A stretch of DNA of 64,000 bases from Kribbella albertanoniae (GCF_004348455.1 NZ_SMKA01000016.1:1-64000), one strand, 5' to 3'; numbered from the stretch's first letter, positions 33,671-43,338 are shown. Numbers and translations: made by a program. The notes: generated by a model not told the origin, from the letters alone.

Positions 33671-34558
33671 TCAGTTGTGGACTGCGGTTGTGGGGAGCAT
33701 GCCGAGGAGGGCGTCGGCTGCCAGGGAGGCGGCGGTGCCGGTGGGGACGGCTACGGAGACCTGCCAGTCGGCGGCGCTGCCGGGGGTGAGGGGGACGGTG
33801 CAGTGGTCGCCGCGCTTGGCGGCGATGCGCTCGGGGACCAGGGCTACGCCTAGGTTGTGAGCGACCAGGGCTAGGAGAGTGTGTACGTCGTTCACCTCGA
33901 TGGTGACCGGGTGTGCGACGCCGGCGGTGGTGAAGGCTCGGTCGGAGATGGTGCGGGCGCCCCAGGTCCGGTCGAAGTCGACGAACGACTCGCCTGCTAG
34001 GTCGTCCAGAGAGACGGGGCGACCGGCGGCCAGGCGGTGATCCGGGGCGCAGACGAGGACCATCGGCTCGCGGGACAGTGAGCGGAGGTCGAGTCCGTCG
34101 ACCGGGTCACCGGCGGTGGCCACGAAGGCGAGATCGAGGCGGCCGGAGGCTAGTTCGTCGAGCATTGGGGTGGAGCCGCCTTGGCGGACCTCGATCTCGA
34201 CGCCGGGGTAGGCGGAGCGGAACTTCGCGAGGAGGGCTGGTACGTCGACCACACCGAGGCACTGCTCTAGGCCGACGGTTAGGTGACCGCGGAGAAGGCC
34301 TTGGACTGCGGCGACTGCGTCGCGAGCGGCCTCGGCTGCGGCGAGGGTACGGCGGCCTTCGCAGAGGAGCGCGCGTCCCGCTTCGGTGAGCTCGACGCTG
34401 CGGGTGTTGCGGACGAAGAGCGAGGCGCGGAGCTCACGTTCGAGCGCGCGGATCGAGGCGGACAGACCGGACTGCGAGATGGACATCGCCTCGGCCGCGC
34501 GCGTGAAGTGCTTCTGCTCAGCGACGGCCACGAAGTGTTCCAAGTGCCTGAGCTCCAT
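33671..34558 (-). CDS. LysR-family transcriptional regulator
   Basis: A 295-residue protein starting at ATG 34558; the upstream extension is not supported. MELRHLEHFVAVAEQKHFTRAAEAMSIS and QSGLSASIRALERELRASLF form the winged helix. The effector domain begins near LRGHLTVGLEQ and has the usual two lobes. No adjacent divergent metabolic gene exists; the gap to the right is repeat-rich. Its regulon is unknown. Confidence 0.93.
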   Translation of the reverse strand: MELRHLEHFVAVAEQKHFTRAAEAMSISQSGLSASIRALERELRASLFVRNTRSVELTEAGRALLCEGRRTLAAAEAARDAVAAVQGLLRGHLTVGLEQCLGVVDVPALLAKFRSAYPGVEIEVRQGGSTPMLDELASGRLDLAFVATAGDPVDGLDLRSLSREPMVLVCAPDHRLAAGRPVSLDDLAGESFVDFDRTWGARTISDRAFTTAGVAHPVTIEVNDVHTLLALVAHNLGVALVPERIAAKRGDHCTVPLTPGSAADWQVSVAVPTGTAASLAADALLGMLPTTAVHN

Positions 34559-34636
34559 GACTAAGAACTCTAGTCGATCACCACAACCCCATTCTGCTCT
34601 GCCAAATGTTGCCGACTGATCGCCGCGGCTGGCCGA

Positions 34637-34844
34637 ATCCTCCGACCGACAGGACGTATACGCATGCCGGCGACACCGGACCGCCAACGGTGAGCGTGAA
34701 TCGGACACCCAGTGGACCTATATGTCCTGTTCTTCGGAGGATCGGTCGGTAACGACACGTAGTAGTCGACCCGTCGAGTGCCGGTCACGCCTGAGGACCG
34801 GCGGCCGGATCACCTCGTAGGTACCACTACGTGTCGTTACCGAC
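34637..34844. repeat. Two adjacent inverted-repeat pairs, hairpin-rich or MITE-like element
   Basis: Pair A: 24-nt arms at 34637-34660 and 34719-34742 (ATCCTCCGACCGACAGGACG versus the complement of the right arm), matching at about 20 of 24 positions. Pair B: perfect 19-nt arms, GTCGGTAACGACACGTAGT (34745-34763) and its complement (34826-34844), with a 62-nt loop. The pairs abut. They lie in the 458-bp gap (34559-35016) between LysR and the SEC-C gene, where no gene is seen. They could be a decayed mobile element or a structured non-coding RNA. Confidence 0.65.
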
Positions 34845-35016
34845 GTCGAGTGCGACGCCGCACCGCTCAGGCGTGCTGGTGGGCAGACGGTGGCGCGCGG
34901 CGGTTGGTGCGGGCAGGAGCGGTGTCGTACCCCCGGGGGGCAGGCAGAAGAGTCGGTTGTCCACAGGCAGCAAAGTCATCGGTCGGCGAAGGGGGCGATC
35001 TCAATATGTTCCAAGC

Positions 35017-35781
35017 ATGGATGACTTACTGACTGACGACTTCGATTGTTACGACGACGAAGAAGGCCTGCCGCCCGACGATCTCTCCGATGTGGAGCGG
35101 CTGTGGCGAGCAGGGAACACCCACGAACGACGGGGTGAGTATGTGGAGGCGCTGATCCTGTACTCACAGGGGTTCAGCGGGCTGAGTGACGATGAGGGCC
35201 GCTACTCAGGGTGGGCGGAAGTGTTGCTCAGCGGCCGACGTCGGATGAAGCATGCGCTGGGCATCAGGTTGGACGGCCTTGAAGCGCGGGCCGACGTCGG
35301 GGCGGTCGAGAGCACCAACCTCTACTTGGATGTGCTCGACCTCCTGCGAGAGCCGCGGATCAGTCACGGGCAGGTTCACGTCTGGAGCCGGTCGGAACTC
35401 CTTGCCGCCCGTGGGGCGTGGCCGGTGCGTATCAGCCTCGACAGCATCGTGGACTATTACCACGGGGTCGAGCGCGGATTGCGCCGACTCAACGAGCCTG
35501 TCCTTGTCATGCACCGGACCATTGCCTTCTTCCACGACCGGATCGAGGAGGCCCAGCCGCTGTTCGAGGAATCTGGATACAGCCTCACGTCGATCAAGTG
35601 GCCTCGGGACGACGGCACTGGGATTGCCTGGCCGCCGGGACGCAATCAGTCGTGCTGGTGCGGGTCCGAGGCGAAGTACAAGAGATGCTGCGGGGCGGCG
35701 GCATTGCAGAGCTCAGTCGACCTGGCCTGGGGTCCGGCCCGGTTGCGCGCGGGGGCGGAGTTGGCTGTCTGTAGGGTGTGA
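35017..35781 (+). CDS. SEC-C motif protein with helical N-terminus
   Basis: A 254-residue protein from ATG 35017 (MDDLLTDDFDCYDDEE); longer frames upstream lack support. Residues ~25-60 (ERLWRAGNTHERRGEYVEAL) look like a TPR. The C-terminus has the zinc-binding SEC-C motif CWCGSEAKYKRCCG (C-x-C-x8-C-C), also found in SecA and in many small accessory proteins. The middle is unrecognised. SEC-C proteins often act as adaptors; the partner here is unknown. Confidence 0.75.
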   Translation: MDDLLTDDFDCYDDEEGLPPDDLSDVERLWRAGNTHERRGEYVEALILYSQGFSGLSDDEGRYSGWAEVLLSGRRRMKHALGIRLDGLEARADVGAVESTNLYLDVLDLLREPRISHGQVHVWSRSELLAARGAWPVRISLDSIVDYYHGVERGLRRLNEPVLVMHRTIAFFHDRIEEAQPLFEESGYSLTSIKWPRDDGTGIAWPPGRNQSCWCGSEAKYKRCCGAAALQSSVDLAWGPARLRAGAELAVCRV

Positions 35782-35784
35782 TTT

Positions 35785-36198
35785 ATGGCGGATGAGTTTC
35801 GGGTTGAGGTCGTGCTGGGGAATGACGAGCACGGGTTGACGTTCTGGGATCGGTTGCGGGCGCTGGATCTGGATGACGACGCGCGGAAGCGGCTCGGGAG
35901 TCAGGTGACGGTGACGCGGGACGGGAACCGGATGCTGCTGTACACGCAGACTCTGGAGGATGCTCAGGAGGCGGAGCGGACCGTCAAGGAGCTTGTTGCC
36001 GACGACAACCTGACGGCTGAGTACACGGTGACTCGGTGGAATGCGGCCGAGCAGGAGTGGACGGATCCGAGTGTGCCGGTCGGGGCTCATGACGAGGCCA
36101 GTGACGAGGCGAAGAACGCGGGTATGGAGGTGCCGGACCCGCGGTACGTCGTGATGCAGGCGTACAAGCCGGAGTTCCTGCGCGACCTGGGTCTCTAG
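35785..36198 (+). CDS. Conserved actinobacterial protein, function unknown
   Basis: A 137-residue acidic protein 3 bp after the SEC-C gene (shared transcript). Residues 1-65 (FRVEVVLGNDEHGLTFWDRL, then TRDGNRMLLYTQTLEDAQEA) suggest a ferredoxin-like alpha/beta domain, and DPSVPVGAHDEASDE forms an acidic linker to a C-terminal VMQAYKPEFLRDLGL. I do not recognise the family. No membrane or signal segments. Confidence 0.6.
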   Translation: MADEFRVEVVLGNDEHGLTFWDRLRALDLDDDARKRLGSQVTVTRDGNRMLLYTQTLEDAQEAERTVKELVADDNLTAEYTVTRWNAAEQEWTDPSVPVGAHDEASDEAKNAGMEVPDPRYVVMQAYKPEFLRDLGL

Positions 36199-39137
36199 AC
36201 CGGAATGTAGCCGCTCTGCTGCCGGAAGTCGTCCGCAGCAGACTGGTGTACGGCGGCCTGGTCGGGGTGGCCGAGGGCGCGGTAGCAGTCGGCGATCAGG
36301 GCGTTGACGTGGTACTGGCCGACGCCGTACTCCACGGCCTGGAGCTCAGCCAGCGCGGTCAGCGCTAGTTCGAGAGCGCTCCCTGGGTCTCCCCCGCGGA
36401 AGATGCAGCATGCCTGCCAGCTGTGAGCCTCGGCCAGCATCGTGCCGTAGCCGGCCTCGCGAGCCGTCGTTTCGGCCTGGTCGAAGGACGCGCGAGCGGA
36501 GGGAACGTCGCCCGCGGCCAGGTGGATCTCGCCGATCACGAGCCGGCTGAAGCACTCGTGGTAGCGCGAGGTGATCTCGTGGCTGCTCTTGAGTGCCTCG
36601 GCGGCGTGCGCCAGAGCGGCCGGGTAGTCCTGGCGGCTGCGGTCGAGTTCGGCCAGTGACAACCGCCAGCCGATCACGTCGAGGCGGTTCTCCCCAGGCA
36701 CCAGCGCCAGGTCGGCCTCGGCCTTCTCGTACTCCCCCAGGTCGGTGTACGCAGCCGCCCGGTTGACGCGGGCGATCCAGCTCTTCCCGGCGGACAGGTC
36801 GAGGCATTCGGTCGCGCACTCGATGGCTTCGCGGAACCGGCCGAGATGCAGGTAGTTCAGCGACTGGTTCAGCAACGCGACCGGCAGCCGCGCGGTCTCG
36901 CCGAGAGAGCGGAAGCGAGCGATCCCCTCCGCGAGCAGCTCCGACGACTTTCGCAGTTGACCGCGGTCGTTGTAGGCGACGCCGAGATTGCACAGCAGCG
37001 CGGCTTCTCCCAGCGTGAACCCGCTCTCGCGGTACAGCTCGATGGCCTGAGTGCTGTGCTCGATGGCGCTCACCGCGTCGCCGGTGATCCGGGCGAGCAC
37101 GCCGCGCGCGTGCTCGATCGCGCCCCGACCGCGGGCGTCAGGCCCGGCGGCTGCGCCGAGTTCGACCAGGCTGCGCCAGAGGCCGATCAGGCTGTACTCG
37201 TACAAGTACGGCCGGACGATGTCCGCGAGCAGCCAAACGACCTCGGTCGGGCCGATCCGCAGGGCTTCGGTCGCGATCGCCTCGATGTTGGCGAGCTCCC
37301 CCTCCAGCCAGCTCTCCGCCGGCCAGGCCTCCGGGTCGCCGGTGACAACGCCGTCGTACGTCGTGATCGGCAGCCGGACCGCGGCCGGGAACAACTGGTT
37401 GATCGCGGCGTTCGCCGTACCGACATACCAGCTGCACAAGGCGTTCCAGGCGTCGAGGTCGGGCGGGCCGAGCAGTCCGGCGTACTCCCGGACGAGGTCG
37501 TGCATCAGGTAGCGGTCGTCGCCCACCGGCTCCAGGAAGCTCGCGGCTTCGAGGCTGGAGACGACGAGTTCGTGGTCGGCGCCGACCAGTGCTGCGGCTG
37601 CGTCGCGACCGAATTCGGCGCCGGGGAACTGGGACAGCAGGCGGAAGCCGCGCTGGACCGCGGGTTCGAGGAGTTCGTACGACGTTTGGAACGCAGCACT
37701 GACTGCGACTTCGTCGTCAATGGTCAGCGTGGGCAGGGCGCCGGCGGTTCGCATCCGGGCGACGTACTCGGCGATCGAGCCACGCGCTGCGTTGGCGCCC
37801 GCGATCCGGAGCGCCAGCGGCAGACCGGAGCACGCCGCCACCAGCTCACGGACGGCATCGTCATCAGTTGCATCGAGCAACAAACGAATGAGTACGGCGC
37901 TGTCGTCGTCGGTCAGCGTCGAGACACGGAGGCCGATGGCGCCGTCGAGCGCGATCAGGCCGCCCAGCGCGCTCCGGCTCGTCACGAGAACGGCGCTCCC
38001 GGCCCGACCGGGCAGCAGCGGGCGGACCTGAGCCGCATCGCGAGCGTCATCGAGTACCAGGAGAACGCTGCGATCAGCGAGCCGAGCGCGGAACATGGCG
38101 GCCCGGTCATCGAGATCGTCGGGAATCACCGACGGATCGACGCCCGAGGAACGCAGTAGCTCAGCCAGTACGTCGCCCGGGCGGCGCGGCTGTCCCGACG
38201 CTCCCCGGAGCCGCACGAACCACTGACCGTCGGGGAACTGCTCGACCAGCTGATGCGCGGCGCGAACGCAGAGAGCGCTCTTTCCGACTCCCGGGGCGCC
38301 GGACAGCACCACTACCGGTACGCCATCGGTCGTGCAGATCAGCTTCGAGACCTCGGCCACCAGGCTGTCCCGGCCGATCAGCTGGCGGACGTCGAGCGGG
38401 AGCTGGTTCTGCGGATGCCAGTCATCGGGTGCCGCGGCCGCCTCAAGGGAGGACGTGAGGATCGCCTGACGCAGTTGGCGGAGTTCGTCGCCGGGGTCGA
38501 GGCCGAACTCGTCCGCGAGCCGAGCCGCGATCGCGTCGTACGCCGAGAGCGCCTCGATCTGGCGTCCGCAGCGATAGAGCGCGGTCATCAGCAGACCGCC
38601 GAGGCGTTCGCGCAGCGGTTCTTGCGCGGCGAGGGTCTGGAGATCGGGCAGAACCTCAGCATGATCACCGCGGGCCAGCCGGGCGGCGTAGTACTGCTCG
38701 GTCGCGGCCAGCCGCTCCTCGTTCAGCCCCACAGCCACATGCGGATCCACAGAGAGCGCTCTCCCGCGCCACTGATCAAGCGCTCTCTCGAGATGCATGA
38801 TCTCGCGAGCAGGATCTGACGCAGCCTCGGCCACGGCTGAACGGAAGATCACGAGATCTCGGGGCTCAGCGGCCAGCAGATACCCCTGACCACGAGTCTG
38901 GAGAACGTCTGTTCCGACGATCTCGCGGAGGCGCCGTACATAGGTGTGCAGTGAGGCCTTGGGATTCGCGGGCTGGGTGTCCTCCGGCCAGAGCCGGTCG
39001 ATCAGTTCATCCACCGGGACGACGCGGTGCGGACGCAAGAGCAGGGTCGCGAGGAGCGTCTGCAGACGCGGCGCCAGCGCGGGGATCACACGTCCGTCGA
39101 CGACGATCTCGAGCGGGCCGAGGATGCGGAACTCCAT
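36195..39137 (-). CDS. AfsR/SARP-family regulator with NB-ARC ATPase and TPR repeats
   Basis: A 980-residue protein; start at ATG 39137 (MEFRILGPLEIVVDGR), not the longer upstream frame. Domains in order: OmpR-like winged helix (1-90) with HTYVRRLRE, bacterial transcriptional activator domain (~95-240), NB-ARC with P-loop GAPGVGKSALCVR (~280) and VLLVLDDARDAAQVRPL, then helical repeats and TPRs (~620-970). AfsR-type proteins activate secondary metabolism from promoters with direct heptamer repeats, gated by ATP binding. Its 3' end abuts the end of the preceding convergent gene. No biosynthetic cluster is immediately adjacent, so it may be pleiotropic. Confidence 0.93.
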   Translation of the reverse strand: MEFRILGPLEIVVDGRVIPALAPRLQTLLATLLLRPHRVVPVDELIDRLWPEDTQPANPKASLHTYVRRLREIVGTDVLQTRGQGYLLAAEPRDLVIFRSAVAEAASDPAREIMHLERALDQWRGRALSVDPHVAVGLNEERLAATEQYYAARLARGDHAEVLPDLQTLAAQEPLRERLGGLLMTALYRCGRQIEALSAYDAIAARLADEFGLDPGDELRQLRQAILTSSLEAAAAPDDWHPQNQLPLDVRQLIGRDSLVAEVSKLICTTDGVPVVVLSGAPGVGKSALCVRAAHQLVEQFPDGQWFVRLRGASGQPRRPGDVLAELLRSSGVDPSVIPDDLDDRAAMFRARLADRSVLLVLDDARDAAQVRPLLPGRAGSAVLVTSRSALGGLIALDGAIGLRVSTLTDDDSAVLIRLLLDATDDDAVRELVAACSGLPLALRIAGANAARGSIAEYVARMRTAGALPTLTIDDEVAVSAAFQTSYELLEPAVQRGFRLLSQFPGAEFGRDAAAALVGADHELVVSSLEAASFLEPVGDDRYLMHDLVREYAGLLGPPDLDAWNALCSWYVGTANAAINQLFPAAVRLPITTYDGVVTGDPEAWPAESWLEGELANIEAIATEALRIGPTEVVWLLADIVRPYLYEYSLIGLWRSLVELGAAAGPDARGRGAIEHARGVLARITGDAVSAIEHSTQAIELYRESGFTLGEAALLCNLGVAYNDRGQLRKSSELLAEGIARFRSLGETARLPVALLNQSLNYLHLGRFREAIECATECLDLSAGKSWIARVNRAAAYTDLGEYEKAEADLALVPGENRLDVIGWRLSLAELDRSRQDYPAALAHAAEALKSSHEITSRYHECFSRLVIGEIHLAAGDVPSARASFDQAETTAREAGYGTMLAEAHSWQACCIFRGGDPGSALELALTALAELQAVEYGVGQYHVNALIADCYRALGHPDQAAVHQSAADDFRQQSGYIPV

Positions 39138-39311
39138 CGGCCCAGTCTGGCAGGACGAGGGCTCGCTCTGGGGCCCATGACAACGGTTCGGTGACGGCGG
39201 ACCGCAACCACACGACGGTGCCTCCCCCGGCCGACTAATCTCGGCGGGTCGCTGCGCGCTCACTCGGCGTGGTTCTGCAACTCTTGAAGGTGCTCGAGGG
39301 AGAGGGGAATC

Positions 39312-40118
39312 ATGTCTCGTCGACATGGTCTAGTGGCCGGTGCCGTCGTTCTGTCGATCGTCCTGACCGGCTGCGCCGATGTGGCTGCCAGCGAGACGGG
39401 AACGCCGGCGACCACGCCGACTCCCAGTGCCGGCGGCACGACGACCTCTCCCCCGGCCAGCACGCCGACTCCGTCCGCGAAGCCCACGGTCAAACCGACG
39501 GTGAAGCCCACGCCGAAGCCGAAGAATCCGCACAACGCGCAGTACTACGCGTTGAAGGTGGAGCAGAAACTGGAGAAGCTCGGCTACCCGGTCGGCGACG
39601 CCGACGGCAAGATCACCGTGCGGGCCCGGCAGGCGTTGTGTGCCTGGCGTGAGACGCAAGGCCTGCCGATCAGCCGCAAGGGTCTGACGCTGGACGACGC
39701 TTACTCGGTGATCAACGCAACGGCGAAGCCGACGCCGACGCGCGCGGACGGCATCTACGTCAACAAGACCTGCCAGATCCTGTACCAAATCGTGGGCAAG
39801 CAGTACAAGCGGATCGTCTGGATCTCGACCGGCGCCTCCGGCTACGACACCCCGAACCGCACCGGCAAGGTGTGGCGCAAGTGGGCCGGCGCGCACGAGA
39901 GCAGCCTGTACGACGACGCGTACATGTACGACTCGATCTACTTCCTCAAGGATCGCCCGGGGATCGCGCTGCACGGATCTCGCGTCAACTCGCTGATCAA
40001 GCCGTACCCGGCCAGCCACCGCTGCGTCCGTGTCCTGCGTCCGGAGATCCATCACATCTTCGATGAGACCCCGATCGGTACGACGGTCTCGGTCTACGGC
40101 AAGTTCGTCTGGAGCTGA
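39312..40118 (+). CDS. Lipoprotein L,D-transpeptidase
   Basis: A 268-residue protein. The signal peptide ends at lipobox LTGC (residues 18-21), a Pro/Thr-rich spacer (about 30-75) reaches across the cell wall, then a peptidoglycan-binding-like segment (YYALKVEQKLEKLGYPVGDA). The YkuD catalytic domain ends in ALHGSRVNSLIKPYPASHRC with the catalytic Cys in SHRCVRV. It would form 3-3 crosslinks or anchor proteins at the cell wall. Ribosome site GGGAGAGGGG. It is divergent from the AfsR gene. Confidence 0.9.
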   Translation: MSRRHGLVAGAVVLSIVLTGCADVAASETGTPATTPTPSAGGTTTSPPASTPTPSAKPTVKPTVKPTPKPKNPHNAQYYALKVEQKLEKLGYPVGDADGKITVRARQALCAWRETQGLPISRKGLTLDDAYSVINATAKPTPTRADGIYVNKTCQILYQIVGKQYKRIVWISTGASGYDTPNRTGKVWRKWAGAHESSLYDDAYMYDSIYFLKDRPGIALHGSRVNSLIKPYPASHRCVRVLRPEIHHIFDETPIGTTVSVYGKFVWS

Positions 40119-41965
40119 GCTGCGCGGCCGCAGGCGTAGAGGGCACCGGTCGTCGGGTCCGCGGCGAGTTGCGGGGAGTTGTGCCACTCACTGGCCAGGC
40201 CGGTCAGGATCGTCGAGGTCGACAGGTCTGCTTCGATCTGCAGTACTGCGTCTTCGGTCGCGAGGTACAGCCGATCGTCGACCGATACCAGTCGGCCCGG
40301 CTCCTCCGCGTCGACCTGGCCGAGCCGGACGAGTTGCTGCGTTTCGGGTGCGGCTGCGAACAGACGGCCGTCGCGAGTTACGCCGTACAGGAGGTCTCGG
40401 TGCCAGGCCAGACTTGTGTACTGCGTGACTTCGTCCAGCGGCTGCCAGGTCCACGAGAGTTGTCGTTTCGCGAGATCGAACCCTGCGAGCAGTGCATTCG
40501 TACCGAGTGATTGCAACCCGTCCGCGATCGTCTCGCTGCCGATGATCACGGTTCTGTCTGTGGAGTGCGGACTGCTGGGGCGGAGGGCGAGGGAGGCGAG
40601 AGCGTGATCTCGGAGGAGGTCGTCGTACCGCTCGATCGTCCCGGTCGCTGGAGTGATGACGGCGAGCGCTCCGCCACGATGGCCGTACTGGTTTCGGGTG
40701 ACGATCAGGACGAGATCGTCGTCAGGGGACCAGGCGATGTCGCGAGGACGGTTCGACAGGCCGCCGATCTTTCCGACGCGACTGATCTGCTGGGTGTCGG
40801 CGTCGCAGCGGCAGATCGTGGCGCCGGGATAGAGCGCGAGGTAGGCGGCGTCGCCGGTCGACACCATCGCCTTGGGTTCGCCGTCGACGACGTACCGGCG
40901 CATGCTCCGGTCGGTCGGCCGATGGACGCAGAGCCCGAAGTTGCCGCCCACCAGGACCTCGTCTCCCAGTGTGCACAGGGATTGCGGCGGTTCGACGTGG
41001 GCGGGAAGTCCTCGTTGGCCGAGGTCGATGACGGTCGCGCTATCGGCTGACCAGCGCCAGGATTGTCCGCCGCCGGAGATTCCGGATACGCCGTCGGTGT
41101 CCACCGTGAGGCTCCGGGTCTCTTGACCTGGCAGCGGCGTCCAGACCCGATCGAGTTGGCCGGTCGCCGTGTCGTAGCGGAAGAGGGAGCCGCTCGGCCG
41201 GCCGGTGCACCAGACGATGTGACCGTCGACGGCGATCGCGTCGATCGTTCGTTCGTGGGTTTCAATTACGTGGTGCTGGTGATCGGTGACTATCAGGAGA
41301 CCGCCGGGTTCGGTGCCGAGGGCAACGAGATCGCCGGTGACCGCGAGGGAGTAGACGAAGTCTTCGCCGGCCAGTTCGGGGATCGGTATTTCCTGCGTCT
41401 CATTCGTTGCAGGGTTCAGTGTGAGAAGGCGTGCCGGGCAGCCGGTGCCGATGTGGATCACCCGGCGATCCGGGTCGCCCGCGAGCGCGCGGACATAGGT
41501 TGCTGAAGGCAAGGGAGAGCCCAGGTCACGGGTCGTCCCGGTGGCTTCGTCGAGCTCGTACACCTTTCCGCCGGGGTAGGTTCCCGCGTAGATCCGGTGG
41601 GCGGGACCGAGCGTCAGCGCGAAGACGAACTCTTCCTCGCCGAGTCGGCCGAAGGTGGTGACGGCTCCGGAGCGCAGATCCCAGCGGTGCACGTTCGCGG
41701 TCGGATAGGTGCCCACGAACACCGCCGAGCCCGAAACGGCGATGCCCCAGCCGCCGTGGCCGTTCGGCAGGCTCACTCGCCGGCTGATGTCGGGATCGTT
41801 GTGCAGTTCGATCTCTGCCACGGTGCATGGCGCAAGTCCGCGGGTGACCACATACGTTCGATCGCCAGGTCCACCGTTGGTCGCGCCGGTGAGCGGAGTA
41901 CCGGTGACGGCTGGGCCGAGCGGCGTGATGATGCGGCTGGCCGGCTCGAACCGATAGAGATCCAT
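40094..41965 (-). CDS. Large beta-propeller protein
   Basis: A 623-residue protein, ATG 41965. Repeated blades with Gly-x-x-(V/I)-(Y/H) and R-(Y/W)-D patterns are visible, such as VFVGTYPTANVHRWDLRSG, RIYAGTYPGGKVYELDEATG, LVALGTEPGGLLIVTD, and LYGVTRDGRLFAAAPETQQL. This is a WD/PQQ-like propeller of two or more rings. There is no signal peptide, so it is cytosolic or a binding scaffold. It ends 25 bp inside the convergent transpeptidase end. The ligand is unknown. Confidence 0.72.
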   Translation of the reverse strand: MDLYRFEPASRIITPLGPAVTGTPLTGATNGGPGDRTYVVTRGLAPCTVAEIELHNDPDISRRVSLPNGHGGWGIAVSGSAVFVGTYPTANVHRWDLRSGAVTTFGRLGEEEFVFALTLGPAHRIYAGTYPGGKVYELDEATGTTRDLGSPLPSATYVRALAGDPDRRVIHIGTGCPARLLTLNPATNETQEIPIPELAGEDFVYSLAVTGDLVALGTEPGGLLIVTDHQHHVIETHERTIDAIAVDGHIVWCTGRPSGSLFRYDTATGQLDRVWTPLPGQETRSLTVDTDGVSGISGGGQSWRWSADSATVIDLGQRGLPAHVEPPQSLCTLGDEVLVGGNFGLCVHRPTDRSMRRYVVDGEPKAMVSTGDAAYLALYPGATICRCDADTQQISRVGKIGGLSNRPRDIAWSPDDDLVLIVTRNQYGHRGGALAVITPATGTIERYDDLLRDHALASLALRPSSPHSTDRTVIIGSETIADGLQSLGTNALLAGFDLAKRQLSWTWQPLDEVTQYTSLAWHRDLLYGVTRDGRLFAAAPETQQLVRLGQVDAEEPGRLVSVDDRLYLATEDAVLQIEADLSTSTILTGLASEWHNSPQLAADPTTGALYACGRAAQLQTNLP

Positions 41966-41966
41966 G

Positions 41967-42347
41967 TCAGGGCCGGGGCATCGCCGCGGCGTCCTGATGA
42001 TCGACCATCTGGATCTGCTGGCGGCGGATCCGCGTCGATCCCCACTGACCGAGTGGGGCGAGAGCGGCGTTCAGGGCGCGGCCCTCGTCGGTCAGCGAAT
42101 ATTCCACCCGCGGCGGGACCTCGGCGTACACGGTCCGGATCACGAGGCCGTCCTGCTCCATCTCGCGCAGGTGCTGGGTCAGCATCTTCTCGCTGACGCC
42201 GGGCAGCCCGCGCCGCAGCTCGGCGAACCGGCGGATGCCGTGCTCATCGAGCTCCCAGAGGATCAGGCCCTTCCACTTACCGCTCACGACGTCCATGGCC
42301 GCGTCGATACCGCAGATGTACGGACCTTGCCGCTCCGACCTCGTCAT
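41967..42347 (-). CDS. HxlR-family transcriptional regulator
   Basis: A 126-residue protein from ATG 42347. GPYICGIDAAMDVVSGKWKG contains the redox-type Cys of HxlR proteins, followed by LILWELDEHGIRRFAELRRG, LPGVSEKMLTQHLREMEQDG (recognition helix) and the wing VPPRVEYSLTDEGRAL. HxlR proteins typically sense aldehydes or oxidative signals and control a divergent oxidoreductase, as seen here. Confidence 0.93.
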   Translation of the reverse strand: MTRSERQGPYICGIDAAMDVVSGKWKGLILWELDEHGIRRFAELRRGLPGVSEKMLTQHLREMEQDGLVIRTVYAEVPPRVEYSLTDEGRALNAALAPLGQWGSTRIRRQQIQMVDHQDAAAMPRP

Positions 42348-42370
42348 CTGAACCCCACTAACCAAAAAGT

Positions 42371-42397
42371 AAGTACCGCAGTAAATAGTGCGTACTT
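42371..42397. promoter_or_regulatory. Inverted repeat, candidate HxlR operator
   Basis: AAGTAC (42371-42376) and GTACTT (42392-42397) flank a 15-nt centre, with further symmetry (CGCA...TGCG). It lies in the 109-bp gap between the divergent HxlR and reductase genes, as expected for an autoregulated operator. Confidence 0.55.
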
Positions 42398-42456
42398 CCG
42401 TGATCTCAAGTGACAGCCAAGCATGGAGAGGACCACCAAGACAACCAAGGAGTCTC

Positions 42457-43338
42457 ATGTCCCGCACTTCCGTCACCCTCATCGGCCTCGGTCCGATGGG
42501 ACAGGCGATGGTCCGCACGCTGCTCGCGGCCGGACACCCGGTGACCGTCTGGAACCGGACCTCTTCCCGCGCCTCCGGCGTCGTGGCCGACGGCGCCGTT
42601 CTCGCCGCGACCCCGCTCGAAGCCGTCGAGGCCAGTGATCTCGTGATCTTGAGCCTCACCGACTATCAGGCGATGTACGACGTTCTCGAACCGGCCGTTG
42701 AATCGTTGGCCGGCCGAACCGTGGTGAACCTCAGCTCCGACACTCCCGATCGCACTCGCTCGGCGGCGGAGTGGGCAGCTAAGCACGGCGCGACGTTCCT
42801 GACTGGCGGTGTGATGATCCCCGCGCCGATGGTCGGCACCGATCAGGCGTACGTCTACTACAGCGGCCCGAGCGCCGTTCTCGAGCAGCACCGGGCCACG
42901 CTGTCCTTGATCGGTGCGCCGCGGTATCTGGGCGAGGACCCGGGACTGGCGCAGCTCATGTACCAGGCTCAGCTCGATGTGTTCCTGACGACGCTTTCGT
43001 CGCTGATGCATGCAACGGCACTACTCGGTACGGCGGGTGTGACCGCGGCCGAGGCTTTGCCGGAGCTGCTCCAGACCGTCCGCGGTATTCCCGAGATGCT
43101 GGACGCGGGTGCTGAGAACGTCGGCGCGGACATTGATGCCGGCAAGTACCCGGGAGACCTGAGCACCATCACGATGATGGGCGCGACGGCCGACCACATC
43201 GTCGGAGCGAGCGAGGCCGCCGGTGTCGATGTCGGACTGCCGCGGGCGGTTCAGGCGCATTACCACCGTGCGATCGAGGACGGCCACGGCGGCGACAACT
43301 GGACGCGGATCATCGACGGCATCCGCAGCCCGCGGTAG
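42457..43338 (+). CDS. NAD(P)-binding reductase of the 3-hydroxyisobutyrate dehydrogenase/imine reductase type
   Basis: A 293-residue protein from ATG 42457 (AAGGAG ribosome site). VTLIGLGPMGQAMVRTLLAA is the Rossmann loop, VWNRTSSRA places Arg for NADPH, and the helical C-domain includes FLTGGVMIPAPMVGTDQAY. The usual catalytic Lys of hydroxyacid dehydrogenases is not obvious and the family resembles imine reductases. It may reduce imines or beta-hydroxy acids; HxlR control points to reactive-carbonyl detoxification. Confidence 0.85.
   Translation: MSRTSVTLIGLGPMGQAMVRTLLAAGHPVTVWNRTSSRASGVVADGAVLAATPLEAVEASDLVILSLTDYQAMYDVLEPAVESLAGRTVVNLSSDTPDRTRSAAEWAAKHGATFLTGGVMIPAPMVGTDQAYVYYSGPSAVLEQHRATLSLIGAPRYLGEDPGLAQLMYQAQLDVFLTTLSSLMHATALLGTAGVTAAEALPELLQTVRGIPEMLDAGAENVGADIDAGKYPGDLSTITMMGATADHIVGASEAAGVDVGLPRAVQAHYHRAIEDGHGGDNWTRIIDGIRSPR

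Noticed and set aside
36846..38159. Long + strand frame of 437 codons inside the AfsR gene
   Set aside because: It is a GC-driven antisense shadow; composition (Arg/Gly/Asp/Val-rich) has no motifs and the opposite strand has complete SARP/NB-ARC/TPR domains.
42371..42397. Rho-independent terminator
   Set aside because: It lies between divergent starts and has no GC-rich stem; an operator fits better.
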